Source: Mediterraneibacter catenae (GTDB lineage: Bacteria; Bacillota; Clostridia; Lachnospirales; Lachnospiraceae). Taken from it: a stretch of 64,000 nucleotides of DNA. The notes under the pieces are model-generated. The model saw only the letters and a list, made by a program, of their open reading frames with translations. It did no database searches and was not told where the DNA came from. The position numbers and the translations under genes are program-made. Every line of letters starts with the position of its first letter. The first letter of the stretch is position 1. The stretch spans positions 186,001 to 250,000 of the forward strand of contig NZ_VMSO01000001.1 of NCBI RefSeq assembly GCF_008691045.1, written 5' to 3'. Positions 28,601 through 35,707 of the stretch are shown here, piece after piece.

Positions 28601-29587
28601 GAAGAAACCCCGGAAACGCCGGATACGCCGGATAACCCGGATAGCCCGGCAACGCCTTCCAATCCTTCCAAGCCGGTCCCGCAGACAGGCGATGATTATA
28701 ACCTGTATATCTGGATCGGCGTGCTGGGTGCGGCGGTGATCGGCAGCGGTGTTGCCCTTTTTCTGTGCGCTTACAAGAAAAAGGGACAGAAGGCCAGCCC
28801 CGGACGCCGCAAAGCGGCAACCGGCGTGATTCTGATCTGCATTGCCATGGCAGTAGGCAGCGGCTTTATGCTGGCGCGGGAGATCGGCCAGTACAAGGAA
28901 AGCGCCGATACCTATGCCGGGCTTTCGGAATATGTCACCCCGGCTGAAACGGATGGGGAAAATGGGAACGCGGAGGCGCCGGAGGAAACCGGCGCTTCCT
29001 CCGTTTCCCTTCCCATGGTGGACTTTGAAAGCCTGATTGCCCAGGGACCGGATGTCAAGGCATGGCTGGAGCTTCCCGGCACGGTCATTCAGTACCCGGT
29101 AACGCAGGGCGAGGATAACAGCTACTACCTGAAACACTTGTATGACGGTACGGCAAACAAGGTAGGCTGTCTGTTCATCGACTATGAAAACGCGGAGGAT
29201 TTTTCCGACAACAACACGATCATCTATGGGCATAACATGCGTGACGGTTCCATGTTCTCCACGCTGGTGGAATACAAAGCGCAGGCTTACTATGACGAAC
29301 ACCCGGAAATGTACCTGGTAACGCCGGAGGGCGGCTATGTGGTCGAGGTGTTTTCCGCATTTGTGGCAAGCCCGGAGGAATCCGGCAGCGAAACTTCTCC
29401 CTGGGCGCTGGAATGGAAAGACAGCGGCGCATATACGACCTGGCTTTCCGCAATGCAGGAGCGTTCCGTGATCGAAACCGGCGTTTCCGTCACTTCCAGC
29501 GACAAGGTACTGACCCTTTCCACCTGCACCAATGGCGGCGCTGACCGCTTTATCGTCATGGGCAGGCTGGTAGCTGTAACTGAATAA
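25628..29587 (+). CDS. TTRAP-like / Cna-B adhesin / class B sortase fusion protein
   Basis: 1319 residues in one frame. Residues 1 to about 108 resemble TTRAP, a small cytoplasmic protein of Tn1549-like elements (CMDLVKDIQKNYHLP, then GHDIMALERFDPEVRH). From about 109 the frame enters the middle of a SpaA/Cna-B adhesin, with many beta repeats ending in patterns such as GHYTVHQVA, GDYELHEVAAPYGYVL, GRYRLEERQAPEGM and GKYTVTEVKN. A Pro/Asp-rich stretch leads to the sorting-type motif VPQTGD, a membrane segment and KKKGQ. Without a stop the frame continues into a second membrane segment and a class B sortase, with the catalytic His in IIYGHNM, Cys in LSTCTNGG and Arg in DRFIVMGRL. No signal peptide remains, so export of the adhesin part is doubtful. 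AGGAGG supports the start. Confidence 0.85.
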   Translation: MELNEEEKRQLFQVDGDCQAKVLDELYMTARFTRNPEQRDMVRGLMAKLRVLSNEQCMDLVKDIQKNYHLPYPRTMGERIALARQQSGAEKLKGHDIMALERFDPEVRHIYNNGELVDTYTTDADGSFMTRYYVCGDAWTIREISPSTGYLLNETVYEVGASPSLYEIELNTAESQVTETVIYGNIQLVKHTDETDPDVPEDENTEEPNEGVVERPEEGAVFEIYLKAAGSYDNAKESERDLLTTDSDGFAASKQLPYGHYTVHQVAGEDGKGFVPDFTVFISSNGETYSYILNNRTITARLKVEKCDAETGNIIPMTGTGFKIKDLSTGEFITQDVYYPNPETLDTFYVSDEGWLMLPEPLPVGDYELHEVAAPYGYVLSNEPVPFTIDGSEATVTVTQYNMPQKGQLSITKTGEVFASVQENDGLYQPVYEVRGLPGAVYDVIADEDIYTGDGTLRAAKDTVVETLTTGEDGTAQSGLLYLGRYRLEERQAPEGMVLDPTPIYTELTYAGQDVEITQAAIGLYDERQKVEIDLLKSLETDETFGIGLGEEYKDISFGLYASEDLTALDGSVIPAGGLLGVVAVAPVEDAPGQYSAAFASDLPFGSFYVQERTTNEAFVLSDQQYPVDFAYAGQETALVTIAVNDGEAISNEMIRGRIDGVKYGEDPEGGEDLTLEGALIGLFAPGTEEFTEENALLVTTSVENGAFSFEDVPFGHWIIKEISSPSALYSISPEQHHVYIGTDGQTIEIEIDNTLIHGTVQVIKTEAVDELKSIQEDEENTSESEAGETEESAADDTGEDTADNPFLHRLPGAVFELYEDTNGDKAFDEGDALIGELTETGEGFHEMSGLLAKGYFVKEKTAPEGHKLDPNTYYFEITTDGQVVVVENGEAGRGFVNEAYRGNLKITKDSSDGRKDGFAFEVKSEDGTYCETFTSPEDGIILIEGLRVGKYTVTEVKNKASEDYIIPDGATVEIKADETAEVSFFNEKPEEETPETPDTPDNPDSPATPSNPSKPVPQTGDDYNLYIWIGVLGAAVIGSGVALFLCAYKKKGQKASPGRRKAATGVILICIAMAVGSGFMLAREIGQYKESADTYAGLSEYVTPAETDGENGNAEAPEETGASSVSLPMVDFESLIAQGPDVKAWLELPGTVIQYPVTQGEDNSYYLKHLYDGTANKVGCLFIDYENAEDFSDNNTIIYGHNMRDGSMFSTLVEYKAQAYYDEHPEMYLVTPEGGYVVEVFSAFVASPEESGSETSPWALEWKDSGAYTTWLSAMQERSVIETGVSVTSSDKVLTLSTCTNGGADRFIVMGRLVAVTE

Positions 29588-29656
29588 CAATTTTTCATAA
29601 GATGGCGCGGGATGCCGGTTGCTCCCGCGCCCATCTCTATATATGGAGGATTTGCA

Positions 29657-30139
29657 ATGGTAAATAACATTGTTCCCATTCCCGGATATGTCCATCTCTA
29701 CCGCTCCATGCTGCGGTTTTACGATATGCCCAGCGCGGAGCTGAAAGAAATGCTCTACCTTCTGAATACCGCAAACCTGGACAGCTACGGCTTCCACCAC
29801 CCGGAAGCGCATGTGGTCGAGAGCGGCCCGGTGGCTTTTTGCGGCTGGCTGGATCATCGGTATGCCCGCCCTTACCGGACGGAAGTGCAGCTTTATAAAT
29901 CCCTGCTGGCCCTGAAACGCAGCGTTGACCGGGATTGCATTGTCACTTCCCAGCGGGAAGCCCTTCAAATGCTCCGGTGCGTGATCTCCAACCTGGAATA
30001 TCGCTTTTATAAAGCCTACAACATGGAATTTGAGGATAAGCGCACAGTGTATTCCGAGTGCGCCTTCCGGCTGATCCCGCGGGAGGACGAACCCAGCGTG
30101 TGCCTGATGCGCGATTGGGTTTATCTTCCTACGGCGTAA
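29657..30139 (+). CDS. Hypothetical protein of the integrative element
   Basis: 160 residues, soluble, no motif I recognise. It is rich in aromatic and Cys/His residues (FYDMPSAELKEMLYLLNTAN, then FCGWLDHRYARPYR) and ends LMRDWVYLPTA. TGGAGGA lies upstream of the ATG at 29657. It is the first of four closely spaced genes leading into thyX and dut, so it may belong to the same nucleotide module. No function is proposed. Confidence 0.7.
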   Translation: MVNNIVPIPGYVHLYRSMLRFYDMPSAELKEMLYLLNTANLDSYGFHHPEAHVVESGPVAFCGWLDHRYARPYRTEVQLYKSLLALKRSVDRDCIVTSQREALQMLRCVISNLEYRFYKAYNMEFEDKRTVYSECAFRLIPREDEPSVCLMRDWVYLPTA

Positions 30140-30152
30140 AGTGGGGTGAGTT

Positions 30153-30479
30153 ATGACACAAAAAGAATTTCAGGCTGTTTTCCGGGAACAGGTACGGCAG
30201 TGTGAAGGGCTTCTGATTCAGAAGGCCAAAGAATATACCGGCGACAACCCGGACCGGCTCAGCGCCTTCAAAGCGGCGGCTGCGATCCAGGACAGCACCC
30301 CGCAGCGGGCGTTGGCCGGGATGATGGCAAAGCACATCATCTCCATTTATGATATGTGCTTTACAGATCGGAAAACTTTTGAGCTGGCTGTCTGGGAGGA
30401 AAAGATCACCGACAGCCTTAACTATCTGTTTTTACTAAAAGCTGTGATAAAGGAGGAATTGGAACATCAATCAGATTGA
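30153..30479 (+). CDS. Small helical protein resembling DUF1599/nucleotide-modification domain
   Basis: 108 residues, almost all helix. The pattern is KAKEYTGDNPDRLSAFKAAA, then AKHIISIYDM, and a C-terminal KITDSLNYLFLLKAVIKEE. It resembles phage and element proteins of the DUF1599 kind, which share features with MazG-like nucleotide hydrolases. The position just before thyX and dut favours a role in the dNTP pool. The assignment is by pattern only. It ends 11 bases before the proposed thyX start. Confidence 0.5.
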   Translation: MTQKEFQAVFREQVRQCEGLLIQKAKEYTGDNPDRLSAFKAAAAIQDSTPQRALAGMMAKHIISIYDMCFTDRKTFELAVWEEKITDSLNYLFLLKAVIKEELEHQSD

Positions 30480-30489
30480 AACTAAAATT

Positions 30490-31233
30490 TTGAACTGCAC
30501 TGCGGTACAGGAAGCAGAGAAAAACATGGTGTTTGCGGCAAGGCTCACCCAGCGGGGCCATGCGATCCATTCCATGGATGACCTTATGGCTCTTTATGAG
30601 AAAGCCTATACTGCCGATACAGTCAAACGGATCGCCTCTCTGCCACACCCCGCCGTACAGAAGCTTTCGGTTATCACGGTGGCGGTTGTGGGCGCCAGCA
30701 GGCGTTTTCTGGCGCAGATCACCCGGCACCAAAACGAGGTCAAGTTTATCAGCGCCTCTTTGCAGTACAGCAATTATGCGGGGCAGGCTGATTTTGTGGT
30801 GCCTTATGAGATCCTGACGGCCAGCCAGTGGGTACATGACTTCTATCTGAAAAAGTGCCGAGCTGCCATGGAGCATTATGCGGATATAGGTGCCTGCGGG
30901 ATTTCCAGTGACGCCGCGGGGTATCTTACCCCGCAGAGCCTTCGCAATGTGCTGATTATTAGTGCCACGCCTTATCAGTGGAAGCACATGATCGGCCAGC
31001 GGACTTGCCGCCGCAATACGGATGAAACACGCTTTGTCCTGCTGAAGATATGGACAGACCTGTATGCGCTGGACCCGGAACTGTTCAGCCCGGAGCTTAC
31101 CGGTCCCTTCTGCCAGCGGGAGGGCTGTCGGGAAAAAGATATGTCCTGCGGCTGCCCATGCGAGAAAGGGGCGCTGCCTCTTACTCTGCTGCACCAGGAC
31201 TATCCTGCGGCACTGGAAGGAGGCGGCCTGTGA
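30490..31233 (+). CDS. thyX: FAD-dependent thymidylate synthase, ThyX-like (divergent)
   Basis: About 247 residues. ThyX makes dTMP from dUMP with methylene-THF, FAD and NADPH. The family core is present but altered: RRFLAQITRHQNEVKFISAS followed by LQYSNY, where the classic motif begins RHR and ends S-x-RY. A later conserved part reads LRNVLIISATPYQWKHMIGQ followed by RTCRRNTDETR. The C terminus has five Cys within 18 residues (FCQREGC to CGCPC), which could bind a metal. The start is uncertain. A TTG at 30490 is the first standard start codon, but AGGAGG at 30451-30456 better fits an ATC or ATT start around 30466-30475. The stop overlaps dut by four bases. Confidence 0.75.
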   Translation: MNCTAVQEAEKNMVFAARLTQRGHAIHSMDDLMALYEKAYTADTVKRIASLPHPAVQKLSVITVAVVGASRRFLAQITRHQNEVKFISASLQYSNYAGQADFVVPYEILTASQWVHDFYLKKCRAAMEHYADIGACGISSDAAGYLTPQSLRNVLIISATPYQWKHMIGQRTCRRNTDETRFVLLKIWTDLYALDPELFSPELTGPFCQREGCREKDMSCGCPCEKGALPLTLLHQDYPAALEGGGL

Positions 31234-31643
31234 AAATCAAGATCATTGATTTTGGGCTGCCAGAGAACCACCGCCCCCTCCGTTCCCACGCCAATGACGC
31301 CGGGGCGGATGTCTATATGCCTTTTGACTGTACCCTGGAGCCTGGCGGGATTGCAAAAATCCCGCTGGGCTTTGGCCTGGAGGTGCCGGACGGTTATGCC
31401 GCCTATGTATTCCCCAGGAGCAGCCTGGCGGCAAAAGGGGTGGTCTGCGAGCTGCCCCCTGTGGATTCCGGCTACCGGGGCGAGATCCACGCCATTGTAA
31501 GCAATGTAGGAAATGAGCCCCAGACGCTTCCGAAAGATTCCAGGATCGGGCAGCTTATCATCATGCCTGTGGTGATCGCGGACTTTGTGAATGACCTGGG
31601 CGGCGAACGCGGCAAGGGTGCTTTCGGCAGCACGGGGAAATAA
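31230..31643 (+). CDS. dut: dUTP diphosphatase (trimeric dUTPase)
   Basis: 138 residues, the size of homotrimeric dUTPases, which convert dUTP to dUMP (the ThyX substrate). Motifs are in order: 1 SHANDAGADVY, 2 FPRSSLAAKG, 3 PPVDSGYRGEIHAIVSNVG with the catalytic Asp, 4 RIGQLIIMPV and 5 RGKGAFGSTGK. The GTG start overlaps the thyX stop (GTGA) and has GGAAGGAGG upstream, indicating coupling. Together with ThyX it forms a self-contained dUTP-to-dTMP route on the element. Confidence 0.92.
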   Translation: MKIKIIDFGLPENHRPLRSHANDAGADVYMPFDCTLEPGGIAKIPLGFGLEVPDGYAAYVFPRSSLAAKGVVCELPPVDSGYRGEIHAIVSNVGNEPQTLPKDSRIGQLIIMPVVIADFVNDLGGERGKGAFGSTGK

Positions 31644-31717
31644 TACCATCCTTTGTTTTGCCATGACGTATAAAGAGATCCTTTCTTGGGAACCCTTTAG
31701 GAAAAGGGACAGGTCTA

Positions 31718-31759
31718 TTGCTTTTTTGTCCCGAATAATATATAATAAACGGGACAAAA
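31718..31759 (+). promoter_or_regulatory. Promoter and inverted-repeat operator of the AbiE pair
   Basis: TTGCTT (31718-31723), a 17-bp spacer and TATAAT (31741-31746). A perfect 10-bp inverted repeat TTTTGTCCCG (31724-31733) / CGGGACAAAA (31750-31759) brackets the -10 box. A further AGGGACA half-site lies about 20 bases upstream. AbiEi antitoxins are known to repress their operon through such repeats. Confidence 0.8.
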
Positions 31760-31772
31760 GGAGGCGATACGC

Positions 31773-32393
31773 ATGGCAAACGGTTATGCGAAAGAGATTC
31801 AAAACCGCATTGGTGCGGCTCCTGACGGCACGATTTTTATTGTTTCCGATTTTGCGGATGTGGCGGACAGCGAGACCATACGCCGGAACCTGAACCGGCT
31901 TGTGCAGGCTGGGACGCTCCGGCGTATTTTAAAAGGTGTCTTTGAAAAGCCGAAATTCAGCAAGCTCCTTGGGGAATATGTGGCGGCGGACCCGGATGCG
32001 GTTGCCAAAGCACTGGCGAGGTGCTATCATTGGACGATCGCTCCCTGTGGAGATACCGCATTAAATATGCTGGGGCTGTCTACCCAGGTAACGGCAGTAT
32101 GGTCCTATATCAGTGACGGGCCATATAAAACCTATGAATGGGATAAGACAAAGATTGAATTTAAGCATCGGACCAACAAGGAGGTCACGGGTCTGTCACC
32201 TATGACAATCCTGGTGATCCAGGCGTTAAAGACTCTGGGAAAAGAACATGTGGACGAAAAAACCATACGGGTGCTTTCCCGCAGGCTGAATAAAGATGAA
32301 AAGGCGGCGCTCCTTGCGGAAGGGGCCGAAGCGACGGATTGGATTTACACTGTGATTAAAGAGATCTGCAAAGGAGAAAGAGAAAATGATTGA
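31773..32393 (+). CDS. AbiEi-type antitoxin (DUF6088 family)
   Basis: 206 residues. An N-terminal winged helix (IFIVSDFADVADSETIRRNL, then NRLVQAGTLRRILKGVF) precedes the AbiEi C-terminal domain (WTIAPCGDTALNMLGLSTQ). It is the repressor and antitoxin of the type IV AbiE toxin-antitoxin system, which causes abortive phage infection in some hosts. GGAGG lies eight bases upstream of the ATG. It overlaps the toxin gene by eight bases. Confidence 0.85.
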   Translation: MANGYAKEIQNRIGAAPDGTIFIVSDFADVADSETIRRNLNRLVQAGTLRRILKGVFEKPKFSKLLGEYVAADPDAVAKALARCYHWTIAPCGDTALNMLGLSTQVTAVWSYISDGPYKTYEWDKTKIEFKHRTNKEVTGLSPMTILVIQALKTLGKEHVDEKTIRVLSRRLNKDEKAALLAEGAEATDWIYTVIKEICKGEREND

Positions 32394-33384
32394 GATTGCC
32401 AGACTTCCGGCGGATGACCGGCGTGAGCTGTTTCATAACACCGCAGCAAAAACCGGCCTCCACGATGCCATTGTGGAAAAGGATTTTTGGGTGTGCCTGA
32501 CGCTGGATTACCTGTTTCACCGCTCCCCATGGAAAGAGGCGGTCACATTTAAGGGCGGGACCAGCTTATCCAAAGGGTATCATCTTATCAGCCGGTTTTC
32601 CGAGGACATTGATCTGATTCTGGATTGGCGTGTCCTGGGGTATGGGATCAATGAGCCCTGGGAAAAACGCTCGAACACCAAGCAGGACGCCTTTAATAAA
32701 GAGGCGAACCGTAAGGCCGAGGTTTTCCTGGCAGAAACCTTCTGCCCGCAGGTTCGGGAAGGGCTTTCTGCTGAATTAGGCCTCCCGGCCAACCTTTACA
32801 TAGACGAGGAAGATAAACAGACGGTGATTTTCGCTTATCCAAACCTGTTTACCGATGCCTCCACCTTGCAGGTAATCCGATTGGAGATTGGGGCGCTGGC
32901 TGCCTGGACTCCGGCAGAGCTGGTAGATATTGTGCCGTATGCCGCGGAGCAGTACCCGCAGTTATTCAAGCAGAAAGAGGTTTCTGTCCTGACGGTGGCG
33001 CCGGAGCGGACTTTCTGGGAAAAGGCTACGATCCTTCACCATGAAGCAAACCGGCCTGAACATCTTTCCATGCCACAGCGGTATTCCCGCCATTATTATG
33101 ATCTTTACTGTATGGCGAAATCTCCTGTGAAGGAAAAAGCGTTTGGACGGCTGGATCTGCTGCAGAAAGTGGTCGATTTTAAGATGAAGTTTTATCCGCG
33201 GGCCTGGGCGCGCTACCTGGAGGCTGTTCCGGCTACCATAAAGCTGCTCCCTCCATCATATCGCCTGGATGCGCTGCAGGAGGACTACACAGCTATGCGG
33301 AATATGCTTTATGGGGAGATTCCGGCTTTTGAAACTTTGATGGAGACTGTTGGAGATCTTGAAAAAGAAATTCACACATTATAA
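32386..33384 (+). CDS. AbiEii-type nucleotidyltransferase toxin
   Basis: 332 residues. The DUF1814/AbiEii nucleotidyltransferase signature is intact: VTFKGGTSLSKGYHLISRFS followed by EDIDLIL, with the GGTSLS loop and the E-D-x-D metal residues. A later conserved part is PERTFWEKATILHHEA. Related toxins add nucleotides to tRNA acceptor ends or a similar target. The gene directly follows its antitoxin, and there is nothing to suggest inactivation. Confidence 0.88.
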   Translation: MIEIARLPADDRRELFHNTAAKTGLHDAIVEKDFWVCLTLDYLFHRSPWKEAVTFKGGTSLSKGYHLISRFSEDIDLILDWRVLGYGINEPWEKRSNTKQDAFNKEANRKAEVFLAETFCPQVREGLSAELGLPANLYIDEEDKQTVIFAYPNLFTDASTLQVIRLEIGALAAWTPAELVDIVPYAAEQYPQLFKQKEVSVLTVAPERTFWEKATILHHEANRPEHLSMPQRYSRHYYDLYCMAKSPVKEKAFGRLDLLQKVVDFKMKFYPRAWARYLEAVPATIKLLPPSYRLDALQEDYTAMRNMLYGEIPAFETLMETVGDLEKEIHTL

Positions 33385-33490
33385 ATGGAAAGGGCCGCAC
33401 ATGCGGCCTTTTCTTATGCTGTATGGCAAAACGGCAAATGGGAATACTTACGGATAAAGAAAGCAGCCTGCCTCACTGTGCCGACTGCTT

Positions 33491-33814
33491 CTACTTTTTG
33501 CTGTTCAGTTCTTTCATAATGCCGAGGATGTAAGACATCGCTTTGGAATCCAGCTTCTTTGCCTCTGTGATAAATTCATTTAAAGCGGCGGGATTCGGAT
33601 TGCCTTCATCGAAAAATTCCTGTGGTGTTACGCCCAGGTATTCACAGATATAAAAGAAGGACTGCATGGAAGGAAGCGTTTTCTTGTTCTCCACGTTGTT
33701 GATATAATTGTTGGCCTGTCCAAGCGACAGCGACATATCCCGTGCGGAAACACCCTTCTGCATCCTCAGTTTTGCCAGCCTTTCCGGGACAAAATCTTCG
33801 TACAACATAGTCAC
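33491..33814 (-). CDS. XRE family transcriptional regulator
   Basis: 107 residues. The HTH occupies residues 12-65 (LAKLRMQKGVSARDMSLSLG, then ANNYINNVENKKTLPSMQSF), followed by a short helical tail ending MKELNSKK. It is transcribed away from the SLOG gene. Two CGCTAAATG direct repeats lie between the two, one touching the SLOG -35 box, so this protein likely represses that promoter. Confidence 0.88.
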   Translation of the reverse strand: MTMLYEDFVPERLAKLRMQKGVSARDMSLSLGQANNYINNVENKKTLPSMQSFFYICEYLGVTPQEFFDEGNPNPAALNEFITEAKKLDSKAMSYILGIMKELNSKK

Positions 33815-33857
33815 CTCCCATTCTGTAATAGATTGTACCTTACAGGCTGGCTCTATT

Positions 33858-33911
33858 CGCTAAATGAAAAGGGGTATTTCTGTTGACACGCTAAATGTAA
33901 CCTAATAAAAT
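33858..33911 (+). promoter_or_regulatory. SLOG-gene promoter with CGCTAAATG direct repeats
   Basis: CGCTAAATG occurs at 33858-33866 and 33889-33897, 31 bp apart (about three helical turns). TTGACA (33883-33888), a 17-bp spacer and TAAAAT (33906-33911) form a near-consensus promoter, whose spacer starts with the second repeat. Confidence 0.75.
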
Positions 33912-33959
33912 AAGAAATACAGTAGTTTTTAACTATCAGCCATAAGGGAGGCAGGTATC

Positions 33960-34487
33960 ATGGAACAAAAAATATGCGGAGTAACCGGACACCGGGAAAT
34001 CCCCGCTGAATATATGGAACAGGCAGAGCAAGGTCTGCGGCGCGAAATTGAAAAAGCCATCGCAGACGGCTATACCTACTTTATTTCCGGTTTTGCTGAC
34101 GGTGCAGATCAGCTATTTGCCGGGATTGTTCTGGAAAAAGCCAAAGAAAATCCGGTATTGCACCTGGAGGCAGCGATTCCGTACCGCAACCGCTATAAGC
34201 AGCTGATGGAGGACGGGCAGACCAGAGCCATGCTGGAGGCATGTGCGAAAGTTGCGGTTATCAGCGAGGAATGGGCTTCCAATGTCTATATGAAGCGCAA
34301 CCGTTATATGGTAGACCAGGCAGACCGGGTGATTGCTGTCTATGATGGGCGGGAAAAAGGCGGCACGGTGTCCACGATCCGCATGGTCCACGCCCAGAGA
34401 AAAGAAATGCGGGAGGTCCCTGTGGGGCCTTATCTTCCTAAAAGCATGATAAATCTTGGATATTTCAGGAACGCTTCGGGTAGATAA
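33960..34487 (+). CDS. SLOG family protein (DUF1273/YpsA-like)
   Basis: 175 residues with a Rossmann-like SLOG fold: VTGHREIPAEYM at the N terminus, FISGFADGADQLFAGIVLEK with the GxxxGAD-type loop, LHLEAAIPY, and ADRVIAVYDGREKGGT with a C-terminal GGT. SLOG proteins bind nucleotides or sugar nucleotides, and several act as sensors in defence and stress systems. It stands alone behind a strong, apparently repressed promoter. The ligand is unknown. Confidence 0.75.
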   Translation: MEQKICGVTGHREIPAEYMEQAEQGLRREIEKAIADGYTYFISGFADGADQLFAGIVLEKAKENPVLHLEAAIPYRNRYKQLMEDGQTRAMLEACAKVAVISEEWASNVYMKRNRYMVDQADRVIAVYDGREKGGTVSTIRMVHAQRKEMREVPVGPYLPKSMINLGYFRNASGR

Positions 34488-34552
34488 GGATTTGTTTGTG
34501 TGGTAAAATAAGAAACATAAGTGGACAAATTGGAAGTTGCGGAGGTCTTAGT

Positions 34553-34921
34553 ATGGGAAAAGATAATAAAGATTTTTTTGTATGGTTGGATTCGATTTTA
34601 AAGGATGAATTGAATAATGAGGTAAAAGCGATTAACTTTAACCTATATGAAGATGCTGATAATAAATGGTCTATTGAGCTAGTCGGTACATTTTCTTTCG
34701 ATAAAGATGATGAAGATTGGGCTTGTGATGAAGTATTTGCTACAAGAGATAATCCTTTTGTGATAGAGTGCGAAAGTGATTGGAAATCAATGGAAACGGT
34801 TTTTATTGGTTTAGTAAATGAATATCTTTCTTCTGGAAAATACGCAAATAAATTAAAAGGATATCTGGCAGTTGGTATTGGATTTGTTGACGGGGATTTG
34901 CATATTTTATACGAAAAGTAA
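34553..34921 (+). CDS. Small acidic protein, possible immunity protein
   Basis: 122 residues, acidic (FDKDDEDWACDEV) and soluble, with alternating beta and helix signals. I do not recognise the family. Size, acidity, AT-rich composition and its place beside two similar small orphan genes fit immunity proteins of polymorphic toxins (inference). GGAGG lies upstream of the ATG at 34553. A related element TAAGGATTTG precedes the gene at 34485-34494, and the 14-bp repeat follows it. Confidence 0.6.
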   Translation: MGKDNKDFFVWLDSILKDELNNEVKAINFNLYEDADNKWSIELVGTFSFDKDDEDWACDEVFATRDNPFVIECESDWKSMETVFIGLVNEYLSSGKYANKLKGYLAVGIGFVDGDLHILYEK

Positions 34922-34939
34922 TGTCCTGTTTTTGTTAGA

Positions 34940-34953
34940 CAAATCCTAATTTG
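34940..34953. repeat. 14-bp cassette repeat, copy 1
   Basis: CAAATCCTAATTTG, itself a CAAAT/ATTTG inverted repeat, lies between the first and second small genes. An exact copy lies 367 bp downstream. Confidence 0.75.
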
Positions 34954-34968
34954 TGGAGTGAAGCATAT

Positions 34969-35298
34969 ATGGCAAAACATGAGTTTGGAATTATGACGGA
35001 TGCACCTCAATCGGGTAAAAGATACGACGAGTATGAACCACGGAAATATGATTGCATTTCTGTTGATGATGACTATGTAGAAGGCATTGCAGAAAAGCTT
35101 GGTTTCATTGATTTCTATTGGCATACGCTTTCTATCAAAGAAAAGGGGCTTGCATACTATGGTATTTCACTTATTCCGCCCTGTTCTCTAAAAGCGTTTA
35201 TTGATGTCATTGATGATATTCCTGAACTATATGAACTAAAGGGACTGTTAGAAAAGGCATTGAGCCAAAACAAATGGGTTATTCATTATGGACTCTAA
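34969..35298 (+). CDS. Small protein, probable immunity protein
   Basis: 109 residues: MAKHEFGIMTDAPQSGKRYD, CISVDDDYVE, FYWHTLSIKEKGLAYYGISL, IPPCSL, and the end KWVIHYGL. The pattern resembles widespread short Firmicutes proteins found as orphan immunity genes. I recall the family but not a name. It begins 16 bases after one copy of the 14-bp repeat. GTGGAG lies ten bases before the ATG. Composition is AT-rich. Confidence 0.6.
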   Translation: MAKHEFGIMTDAPQSGKRYDEYEPRKYDCISVDDDYVEGIAEKLGFIDFYWHTLSIKEKGLAYYGISLIPPCSLKAFIDVIDDIPELYELKGLLEKALSQNKWVIHYGL

Positions 35299-35306
35299 TG
35301 GAGCGG

Positions 35307-35320
35307 CAAATCCTAATTTG
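35307..35320. repeat. 14-bp cassette repeat, copy 2
   Basis: Exact CAAATCCTAATTTG between the second and third small genes. Degenerate relatives flank the cassette at 34485-34494 (inverted) and 35744-35757. Confidence 0.75.
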
Positions 35321-35338
35321 ATAAAAAGGCGTGATTGT

Positions 35339-35707
35339 ATGTTAAAAAAGAAAATTATTATTCATTTATTGTCTTTGGGCGTGCTTTGTAGTGGCTTTGT
35401 TTTGTGCAGATATGTATTTTTTGATATTCATGGAATGAAGCAGTGGCCTGCTATATTGTTTGGTATCGGGATAATTGCTGTAGTAATATCGTTTATCCTT
35501 GATGGAAAAACAACGCCTATCTGTATTGCCTTTTCTTACATTGTCGGATTTGTTGTCGGAATTATTTTTCAAACTGATGGTATTGATCCAGGAGGTGCAA
35601 GAACAAATAACCTTTGGATAATTTGGACTGTGGTGTTTATTTGTCTTACATTGGCTGGTATTATTTACGACAAGTTTATTAGTACCGCTAAAAAGAAAAT
35701 TCGTTAA
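35339..35707 (+). CDS. Small integral membrane protein
   Basis: 122 residues with four hydrophobic segments (IIIHLLSLGVLCSGFVL, WPAILFGIGIIAVVISFIL, ICIAFSYIVGFVVGIIF, LWIIWTVVFICLTLAGIIY) and a basic C terminus KKKIR. Unknown function. It follows the second exact copy of the 14-bp repeat. A degenerate copy (TAAATCCTAAGTTG, 35744-35757) lies after it. This makes it the third unit of the cassette, and it could be a membrane-type immunity protein. Confidence 0.6.
   Translation: MLKKKIIIHLLSLGVLCSGFVLCRYVFFDIHGMKQWPAILFGIGIIAVVISFILDGKTTPICIAFSYIVGFVVGIIFQTDGIDPGGARTNNLWIIWTVVFICLTLAGIIYDKFISTAKKKIR

Noticed and set aside
27068..29968. 966-codon open frame on the minus strand opposite the adhesin-sortase gene
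   Set aside because: The plus strand has clear Cna-B repeats and sortase motifs, while the minus frame shows no domain and arises from codon bias of a GC-rich repetitive gene.
31050..31230. Upstream extension of the dUTPase frame to 31050
   Set aside because: It overlaps thyX out of frame. The GTG at 31230 with a good ribosome site matches the family start.
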